Of a DNA stretch of 64,000 nucleotides, positions 56,914-64,000 are shown in pieces. The stretch spans positions 245,767 through 309,766 of the forward strand of contig CAUYUJ010009791.1 of the NCBI GenBank assembly GCA_963575745.1, read 5' to 3'. Under the pieces are notes generated by a model that searched no databases, was not told where the DNA came from, and saw only the letters and a program-made list of their open reading frames with translations. The position numbers and the translations under genes were made by a program. Numbering within the stretch: position 1 is the first letter of the stretch; each line of letters begins with the position of its first letter. This DNA comes from Prorocentrum cordatum (Eukaryota; Sar; Dinophyceae; Prorocentrales; Prorocentraceae).

Positions 56914-57930
56914 AGGAGGTCGTGGGCTTCGCGCCGCCGCGCCTGTGCCTGGCCCTCTCGCCCTCCTTCCTTCTCTTGGGAATTTGTAAGCATGATCACG
57001 AGGTCTCGCGAGGCCTCTCGAAGAGTTTAAAAAATGCCCCCACCGTAACATTGGGCGCCCCAAGAGTGAATGCCCTGTCTTGACGAATTTCCGACCCTAG
57101 TTTCAAAGTGCCAGCGGAAAGGACACTAACGCATTCCATGTTTTGACACGGAGACACGGATATATGCTCGCTGCTCATCTCCCGCCTCGCAGCGTGGTCA
57201 CAAAGAGTCGCGTGGTTTTTTGCTAACATTAAAATCGTATTGTAGTTTGACTGGCACTTCAGGGTTTTGCCAGGGCTGCGGCTGATGAGGACGTTCATGA
57301 TCCGTGCAGCGCGGGCGAAAAGCAAAGACGCGATCAATATGGCAATCTGCATATCCACGTTTACAATCACCGTTTACAAACATACGCAGTTACATAGCAT
57401 ACACTTCGTTCGAAGCCCCACAGCAGATGACGCCCAAGAATTGATTGAATGCCCTGCCTCGACGACATGATGACCCCATGTGTTCCCTAGGCGTCCGTTG
57501 CAGGATACTATTGTTTATACCATAAATCAAACCAGCCCTCAGGGCCTGGGCTGGGACCGCGGCCGAGGAGGAGGTGGGCGGCCCGCTTGTCGCAGAAGGA
57601 ACGCAGGTATGCCGGTGCTCGCGGACATGCGCGTAGACACGCGCGATGCTCACCCCCTGCCGCGCAGCGTGGTGACAGGGGATCGCGCCTCGACGCAGCT
57701 CTGACTTTTTTCCAGAACGTTGCGGCGTCGTGGCGTCTTTTCAAGTGCGTTTCGCGGAGCTCTGATTCCATCGTGGTTTCATTATGGTTTGAATTTGCTA
57801 GAGCCGAACATAAACATACTTCCCTCTATCGCTCAGTTGCAACTGCCGCCGAGCATGCTCGAGCAAACTCGAGGCGCCCCCAATGCTTTGTCGATTTGAT
57901 TGTTTCGTTGCGAAAAATCCACGACGGAGC
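56914..57930. other. Gene-free spacer
   Basis: Less GC-rich than the flanking exons. Open frames on both strands lack codon bias. No repeat longer than a few dozen bases was noticed. Confidence 0.4.
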
Positions 57931-58215
57931 TGCCTGCCTGCCCGATTTCGCGCCACGGCTGCGCCCCCGCCCGTCCGCAGTCGCCGAGGAGCCGGGTCCA
58001 CTTCGGGAGCAGGCGAGGCAGGGCGGCGGGATGCCCCGGGCCGCCCGTGCCCGATCCCCCGCCACCGCCACCTGCGCCGCGGCATTTGGTGGGCAAGTTG
58101 GCGGAATACGGGCAGTGCGAGCAGCCTTGCGGCGACGCCATGCACCGCGCGCCCACTTTGACCCTAGCAAGGTGGCGGAGAAGAAAGTGGACGCGGTTGA
58201 GCATGTTCCGGAAAA

Positions 58216-58507
58216 TTGGCCGCAGCGGTGTTTCAGTCTGTGCAGCAGCGGCAGACTGAGGGCGCCGGTGGCGCCGCCGCCACAGCGGAACACGCGGCCC
58301 AGAGTAGGGCGCAACAGCGTACTCAACCACCCGCGCCACCATTCATGGACCCTGAGTTCGAGTTCGACTTCGGCCAGCTCCGCGGGGAGACTCTGGACGA
58401 GGCTCGCGAGCACGCGCCAGCAATGAAAGCGGTTTTGAATGAGGACGGCACCCTCGCCGCGGAGACGGCCAAGATGCAGGCGTCGCATACCAAATTCTTT
58501 ACGCTTC
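58216..58507 (+). CDS. Unrecognised protein, partial exon
   Basis: Biased codons encode a Gln/Ala-rich stretch (AAVFQSVQQRQTEGAGG) and then an acidic segment with MDPEFEFDFGQLRGETLDE and AVLNEDGTLAAETAKMQ. A TGA in this frame at about 58199 requires an acceptor after it; gccgcag ends at 58229. From about 57950 to 58200 other frames also look coding (one has LVGKLAEYGQCEQPCGD), so an upstream exon in another phase is likely. The 3' end runs into a dispersed repeat shared with 19800 and 45200. Confidence 0.45.
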
Positions 58508-58691
58508 GCGTATCCCCACCAGCCCATCTCACAGCAGCAACTCTCGCGAAGCATGCCGACAGTCGTGTTTTTTTTCAGGTGTGTGTCCGCTTGGCCCCGC
58601 ATATCTCCCCTGTTCCTCCTTCCTCCCGCCTCCTTGCACATCCTCCTTGTGGGGGGGGCGGGAGAAGGGCGAGGCGGAGGAGGAGGGAGAG

Positions 58692-58885
58692 AAAGCGCTC
58701 CTCGTGGTTTGAGTCGTTTGGGGTTTCTCGTCCTGGTGTGAGTCGTTCGGGCCCTTCTTCCTGGTGTGAGTCGTTCGGGCTCTTCGTGGTGTGAGTCGTT
58801 CGGGCTCTTCGTCCTGGTGTGAGTCGTTCGGGCTCTTCGTGGTGCGAGTCTTTCGGGCCCCTCGTCCTGGCGTGAGTCGTTCGGG
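58692..58885 (+). repeat. Minisatellite of gagtcgttcgggctcttcg
   Basis: Six or more imperfect units of about 26-33 bp, each with gtgtgagtcgttcggg. It passes directly into the next minisatellite. Confidence 0.85.
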
Positions 58886-58894
58886 CTCCTCGTG

Positions 58895-59120
58895 GGGCCT
58901 CTTGGGGGCCTCTTGGATGCTCTTGGGGCCTCGTGGGGGCTTCTTGGGGGCCTCTTGGGGGCCTCTTGGGGGCCTCTTGGCGCCTCTTGGGGCCTCTTGG
59001 GGGCCTCGTGGGGGCCTCTTGGGGGCCTCTTGGGGCCTCTTGGGGGCCTCTTGGGGGCCTCTTGGAGGCTTCTTGGGAGCCTCCTGGGGGCCTCTTGGGG
59101 CCATCTTGGGGCCTCTCGCG
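58895..59120 (+). repeat. ggggcctcttgg minisatellite
   Basis: About 15 units of 13-14 bp (gggggcctctt). Regular runs of four or five G give a strong G-quadruplex prediction. The same core appears at 20074-20290, 42750-43000 and, inverted, at 43200-43770 and 44750-44990. Confidence 0.9.
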
Positions 59121-59483
59121 ACCCCCTCAGAAGCGCAAAGGAGCGCTGCCCCCTGAGAAGGACAAAATGAGCCCAAAACCTCGGTACAATCAATGATTTT
59201 GCTATGAAGGAAGGTGAGCGCCTCCCCCTCAGGAGGCCAAAATGGGGCCAAAACCGTAGTAAAATCAATGATTTTGGCTTCAACGAAGAGGAGAGGAGGG
59301 ACCTATCTCCGCCCCCCCGTCGGGGCCAGAATCCTCGTGAGGGTCGTCGTTTTTTAGCCCTCCCAGGAGTCGAAAAAGACCCCTCCAACCACCCGCGAAA
59401 CCCCCTCTCCAGGTCCAGGGGGAGGGGGTAGGGGGAGGGGTGAACCCCTCCCCGAAGGGGAAGAAGGGGGGGTGAGAACACAG

Positions 59484-60200
59484 AGAGAGCTTCCTAAACC
59501 ACTCACGCCCAAAGGGCTGGTTGGATTTGCGCAGCGCGCTGTGGTCAAGGCGAAGGCTCGGGCTGCAGGCGGCGCGGCCCCGCGGGCAGCGCAGCTGGTT
59601 GAAGCAAGGGAACCAGTCGGGCGGTTGTCCCGCAGCGCGCGGTGGCAGCAGCATCTGGACAGCATCTGGCTGCAGTCGGCCGAGGCAGTGCTGGGCGGAA
59701 CTTCGGGGGTCGTGGTCCCCGCGCCCGAGAAGCCGCGCGAGTCTGCGAAGTGGGCCGGCGAGGGATCTTCTCGCCAGTCTCAGGAGGTGCACCGACGCGT
59801 GCAGCGCGGTTCCGCGGGCGGCCGCAACGCGTCGAGCTGCCCGCGGAAGAAAGCGAAGGAGGGCGCTGCGGAGGGCGAGCGGCTGATTGCCCTGGCTCGA
59901 CGCCGCGACGGGGTGACGCTCGACTCGCGGCAGCACCTCGACCGCGTCAGGGCGGCCCAGAGGAGCGAGGAATGCAGCGCGAGGGCCGCGCAGAGGAAGC
60001 GGCGCAAGTGCACTATCGCCGCCGAGGATCTCGCGAGGATGAGTCCACGCGCGCATTTGCAGGAAGGGGCCTCTTGCAGAATCTGCGCGGCGCCCGTGGT
60101 CCGCGTGCGGCGCTCGAAGCCTGTGTTGCCAGATGGCGCGGAGAAGCGCCCGTCCCTGGCCGACTCGGTGCCCGCGCGGATGCGGCCTCGCAAGACATGT
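59484..60200 (+). CDS. Unrecognised basic Ala/Arg-rich protein, partial exon
   Basis: An acceptor ending gagaacacag at 59483 opens a biased frame. It encodes PKPLTPKGLVGFAQRAVVKA, then WQQHLDSIWLQSAEAVLGG, then a basic helical region (RKKAKEGAAEGERLIALARR). The frame stays open to 60386 but the composition becomes less protein-like after about 60200, where the opposite strand looks equally coding. No start codon or domain is identifiable. Confidence 0.45.
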
Positions 60201-60773
60201 TCATGGAATCGCTGGCGCACCGCTGCCAGCGTTGCCGTCGCCCCGTGGCCGCGGGCCACCGGGGCCCGCCGTTCGAGCTCCTCGGGGGGCAATCGGTTGT
60301 TTATCGCCAGCCAGTTGTTGCCAGTCTTCGGTTGCGTCGATGGCGCCAGCCAGACGCGCGGCGCTCGCCACGCGGGTGCGCAGTAGACAATAATAGCGGG
60401 AGCCTTCCATCGCAGAGCTCGGCAGGTCGCGGCCCGGGGCGCCGCGCGCCAGCGGGGCAAGCTGGCTTTCGGGAACAAGCCCGGCGGCCTCACCGCGGAG
60501 GTTGAGTCCGACGCCCACGCGTTCTTGTCGCGGAGGGAGCCATGCGCCAAGGTCGGCAGGGACGAGGAAGGGGCCAGTCCAGCGTCCATACAGTGTTTCG
60601 ACGTCTGGCTCGGCGTCAGGGAGAGGGGCAATTTGCGGAATTGCCACCCGCGAGGAGTGGGCGGCCACGCGGGCTCGGAAGCACGGAGACGGCGCGCCGC
60701 CCCCGCGAGGGGGCGAGGAGCCCTGGGGGCCTATGCGCGAGCAGGTTTTCCAGCAGGGATCCAACGTGGCGAG
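60201..60773 (-). CDS. Possible minus-strand exon, unrecognised
   Basis: Read on the minus strand from an acceptor (caaatgtgcag), codons have GC-rich third positions and encode PDAEPDVETLYGRWTGPFLV and LPPRQERVGVGLNLRGEAAG. The GRWTGP segment loosely recalls chromodomain-like or retroelement C-terminal pieces, but that is weak. It would be convergent with the plus-strand exon before it. GC content is so high here that both strands look open, so confidence is low. Confidence 0.3.
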   Translation of the reverse strand, partial: LATLDPCWKTCSRIGPQGSSPPRGGGAPSPCFRARVAAHSSRVAIPQIAPLPDAEPDVETLYGRWTGPFLVPADLGAWLPPRQERVGVGLNLRGEAAGLVPESQLAPLARGAPGRDLPSSAMEGSRYYCLLRTRVASAARLAGAIDATEDWQQLAGDKQPIAPRGARTAGPGGPRPRGDGNAGSGAPAIP

Positions 60774-60979
60774 CTGCACATTTGGCGCTGGTGTAGAAGA
60801 TCCCGTTCAGCATCACCGTTCTGCCGCGCCCAAGGAGAACTCGCGCGCCCCGGAAGACCTGCCGTTAAACGCGGAGACGGGGCAGAAGGGCAACACCATC
60901 ACGAACGCCAGCTTCATTGATTCTGGGGCAGGCTGGGGGAGAGGATCCCGCGCGCCATCTCGGCCCGCGCAGACGCAGC

Positions 60980-61560
60980 GCCCGGTCATGTGGTGACGGA
61001 TGAACAGCGCGGGGAATCGTTGGGAGCGCTGGCGCTGCGCTGCCTGCGACTGGATCGCGGAGCGCTGCAGCCGCGGCGGGCGCTCGCGCCGAACGGCCCC
61101 ATGGCCCGCGCGACGTCGCCGCCCAGGGACGCCGACGCCGCGGGGAAGGCTGCGATCGGGGACGCAGCGCCCCTGGGCGAGGGCGAGACCAGAGGGGGGG
61201 GGGGGGGGGGGGGCGACCTCGAGGGCGCCGTGGGCGGCCTGGAACTCGGGGCGCTCGCCCTCCCGGAGCGCGCCCGCGGCCGGCGGCGCGCAGAGGCCGT
61301 CCGCGCGGCGGCGCCGCCCGCGCGGGCCGAGGCGGACGCTGGCCAGCCCCGCGCGGGCGCCCCGGGGGGCGGCGCGGAGATCCTGCGGGTCGCGCCCGCG
61401 GGCGGCGGCCAGGTCGCTCTCGGCCTTGGCCGCCCGGGCCCGTTCCTCCGGCTCGCCCGCGAGGGCCTGCCCGGGCGATCCGCGCGTCTGGCTCCGCCGC
61501 GCGCGGTTTCTGCTCCTGGCCCCCCCCTCGTGCGAAGCCCACGCCCCATTCCTTTCTGCC
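60980..61560. other. Extremely GC-rich stretch, coding strand ambiguous
   Basis: Open on both strands with high GC at every position. It contains a run of about 17 G (61195-61213). A minus-strand frame gives an Ala/Arg/Glu helix (EERARAAKAESDLAAARG) that could be real, but plus-strand frames look equally likely. Confidence 0.3.
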
Positions 61561-61621
61561 TCGTTCCATCCGCCCCTTCCCCTGCTCACGGGGCTGCGCC
61601 AGCTGCGCGCGGCAGGTGCGG

Positions 61622-61970
61622 AAGACATACCCCAGGGGGCACGATCGAAGAAGAAGAAGGCGGGTATCGAGGGTTCAGGATACACGTGTTGGATGGCATG
61701 CGGGCAGATAAGAGCGAAATGTATTAGCACGATTGTTGTTGTGGCTGTTGTTGCCGCTGTTGCTGTTGCTGTTCGTGTTGTGGTTGTGGTTGCTGCTGAT
61801 GTTGTGGTTGTTGTTGCTGGTGTTGTCGGTGTTGTTGTTGTTGGTGTTGTTGTTGTTGGTGTTGTTGTTGTTGTTGTTGTTGTTATTGTTGTTGTTGTTG
61901 TTGTTGTTGTTGTAGGTGTTGGTGTTGGTGTTGTTGTTGGTGTTGGTGTTGCTGCTGCTTCCTCGCAATG
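61622..61970 (+). mobile_element. SINE-like element, copy 2, with GTT tail
   Basis: The body (cacgatcgaagaagaagaag, ggcgggtatcgagggttcagg, gggcagataagagcgaa) matches 24845-24965 and passes into about 235 bp of gttgtt and gttggt repeats. Flanking direct repeats are not obvious here. The shared body plus the same tail at two loci supports a dispersed element, not a chance microsatellite. Confidence 0.6.
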
Positions 61971-61999
61971 TATTGGGGAATCGCGTTCTCGCGCGGGGC

Positions 62000-62830
62000 G
62001 TCCTCGCAATGTGTGCATCCCGCGCTCGCGTGCTATTTCCATGCAATTGATTGAAACGCCGCGCCCCCGACACTCAGGAAACTGGCTCTCGCTTTGTTTT
62101 TTGGGGCTCGACCTGGCCGCCTGGGCCCGCCTTCCCGACCCGCCCGTTAGGTTCTTCCCGCCCGATCTGCTTGTGTGGTTCTGCCACGTGCTTTCTGCTC
62201 CGAGCCCACGTCTTGCTATTCTCCATCTTGCTCCATCCTTCTCCTTCCCCCTTGTCCGTAGAACGGCGCCGCCTGCGCCAGCGAAAGTTGGGTGAACTCG
62301 GCGGAAGCCAGCGGAAGAAAACAATTGTTTCCTAAGAGATTGCAAGGTTTGGGGGTTCAGGTTTTTTTGAGCCCGCCAAATGACGTGGGGGAGTGGGAAA
62401 ACGGGCACGTTGTCGGCCCTGGGGGGCCCTTCTACGGCCCCTCGAGGCGCAACACGCGCATGTTTTTCCACCGCTAATTTGTCGCCCCCTATTGATTGGT
62501 GAGACGAGTGTCTCGCTTCACTTGCGCGGCTGTCCAACACAGGCCCCCGCACCCCCTCACCCAGATGCGTCCTCGTCTCCCTCTCCGTCTTGACATCCCC
62601 CTCTGAGTAGTGTTTCTCCTCATCATCCTCCTTTTCCGTTTCCCGATCTTTTCACCCACTCTCTTCATGCTTCCTTTTTTCCACTCATCACCTCTCCTCA
62701 TCCCGTCTCCTCGTCCTCCCCCCCCGCCCTGGCGCTGAGGCTGCCCGAATCCCTGCAGAGCTCGTTTGCAGAGCCACTCCCGATGGAGAAGACTACGTCT
62801 ACTGCGTGGACCTTGGATGGGGCAAGCGTC
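62000..62830. other. Gene-free spacer
   Basis: No exon is supported. About 62560-62720 is pyrimidine-rich. Confidence 0.35.
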
Positions 62831-63002
62831 AGCATCGTCTGACCGATCCCCATACCCACTAGGCCAAGGTATCTCTGCCCCACCAGCCCAACACGCATGT
62901 GGGGATAGGTCCCGCGAAGCCCGATTAGAACAGCAAAGGTCCCCGACTCGGCCGGTGGGGCACAGACCATGCCAGTGGGGATGGGGATCGGTTAAACGTT
63001 GC
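62831..63002 (+). mobile_element. M4 inverted-repeat element, copy 2
   Basis: The ends agcatcgtctgaccgatcccc and its near-complement (gggatcggttaaacgttgct) are clearer than in copy 1 at 51597-51770. Interior blocks ccccaccagccca, gtggggataggtcccgcg and cggtggggcacagac match copy 1 in order. Confidence 0.75.
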
Positions 63003-64000
63003 TTGACGCGACAATTTGCGTCCAGAACCCCTCCACCTCGTCCGCTTCGCGAGCTTCTCGACGGCGACCTTGAAGAGGCCTATTCGAGTCCAGTCTGACG
63101 TGCTCAAGCCCCTCCTCGCCTCATGCCGTGCTATCGCCGTGGGCTGGAGCTTGCATCAGGGTTCCGAGCACCGAGTGAGCCTGACATGACCAGGCTCTGT
63201 ACGTACACCGTGAGTCCGCCTCGATGGACGGGGCCATGAGCGGGGCGTTCCCTGCAGTCAAGACGCTGAAAACACGACCATTTTGGGGCCAGGAGTGGCT
63301 CTGGTCTTTGGCCCGATCCTTAGATCTAGTTCGGGGAGCCGACTCGTGAATGAGGCTCGCAGTGACCTGACGAGCCCCTCTGTTCCTTGATTGGTGCTCC
63401 GTGTGGCAGCGCGCTGACTGTATAGGTCACCCGCGGTGGTGAGAAGATGATCGCGCTTCGCGCGTCGCGGTCTGGGATGGGGAGCTGCCGGACGGCGCGA
63501 GGGCGCGAAGATGACCGTGCGCCGCGCATCGTGCCAAGGGAGGGAAGACCAGCTGGACCCGACATTTGGCGTTTATTGAACGGCCGTGGGCGTGTACTAG
63601 CCTGCCCTGTTTGATTCCTTCTTTTGGGTGCGTTTAATTACCAACGGCTTCGCGTGTCGGCGTGATTCTCATCGGGTGTTGCCAGAAGTGCCCCTGGCCC
63701 GAGGTGCCCCTAGGATTTCCGAGGCTGCCCCCACGGCCTCCAGAGTACCCATCGCGAGGCCCAGAGGGTCCCAGGGGCTTCGGAGTGGAGCGAGAAGCTG
63801 GGGGCACCTTGGGCCTGGGTACTTCAAGCAACATCCGATAGTATGGGGGTGGATGTGCTGCCCTCTACTCGAAATCCCTTCTCAATCGACCACCCCCAAA
63901 CAAAGCGGACCCCCCTCCAAATGCGACCTAATATTATCGACCCCTCTCTTCGACGGGGCGCCTGAATGAATTGGACCCCCTAAGCTCCAACCCAAAGAAA
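63003..64000. other. Gene-free stretch to the window end
   Basis: Mixed sequence with short unbiased open frames. No repeat, splice-consistent exon or RNA gene was recognised. Confidence 0.35.

Noticed and set aside
59225-59290. Further spliced-leader relicts (gattttggcttcaa and gccaaaatgg)
   Set aside because: Only 10-13 bases match and an insertion is needed; chance is a sufficient explanation.

Overview
This is eukaryotic nuclear DNA, most likely from a dinoflagellate, possibly a Prorocentrum-like species. That placement is inference. It rests on the high GC content, on exons with strongly GC-biased third codon positions, on all the better gene models pointing the same way (+ strand), on repeats of every scale, on a possible relict of the dinoflagellate spliced leader, and on resemblance of one predicted protein to multicopy families I associate with dinoflagellate genomes. 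There are no bacterial operons, ribosome binding sites, CRISPR arrays or phage genes. I recognised no tRNA or rRNA gene.

Layout. 1-3.4 kb: two copies of a ~720-bp direct repeat flank a degenerate telomere-like tract, followed by a G-rich minisatellite and an AT-rich tandem repeat. 3.4-16.1 kb: no convincing gene; short terminal-inverted-repeat elements (called M1, M2 and M3 here), foldback palindromes, and long tracts of CTC, GGA, GAC, GTA and CA repeats. 17.4-25.8 kb: an unrecognised gene, probably two exons; its putative 7.3-kb intron holds half of an inverted duplication and an inverted satellite array. 26-27.2 kb: a segmental duplication, repeated at 46.3-47.5 kb. 27.5-28.5 kb: exons of another unrecognised gene. 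29.8-32.4 kb: compound 90/112-bp satellite. 32.6-36.2 kb: the best gene model, four exons with consistent phase, 769 residues, including an intron of only 31 nt. 38.0-46.0 kb: exons of a multicopy-type gene whose putative introns contain a second copy of the compound satellite and the other half of the inverted duplication. 47.5-51.8 kb: pyrimidine-rich DNA, a possible spliced-leader relict, and three short mobile elements. 52.1-55.4 kb: a 3.2-kb GAC/GCC array interrupted by one M3 element. 55.7-60.2 kb: a protein with ~39-residue repeats and two further exons. 60.2-64 kb: ambiguous GC-rich sequence, a second SINE-like element and an M4 element.

None of the proteins could be given a biochemical function, so no pathway can be stated. 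The biology visible here is genome architecture: small exons in one orientation, separated by introns and spacers built from satellites, microsatellites and non-autonomous transposable elements, several of which have been copied within 64 kb. Very long open frames in the repeat arrays (for example 52-55.4 kb and 30-32 kb) are artefacts of triplet periodicity and were not called as genes.
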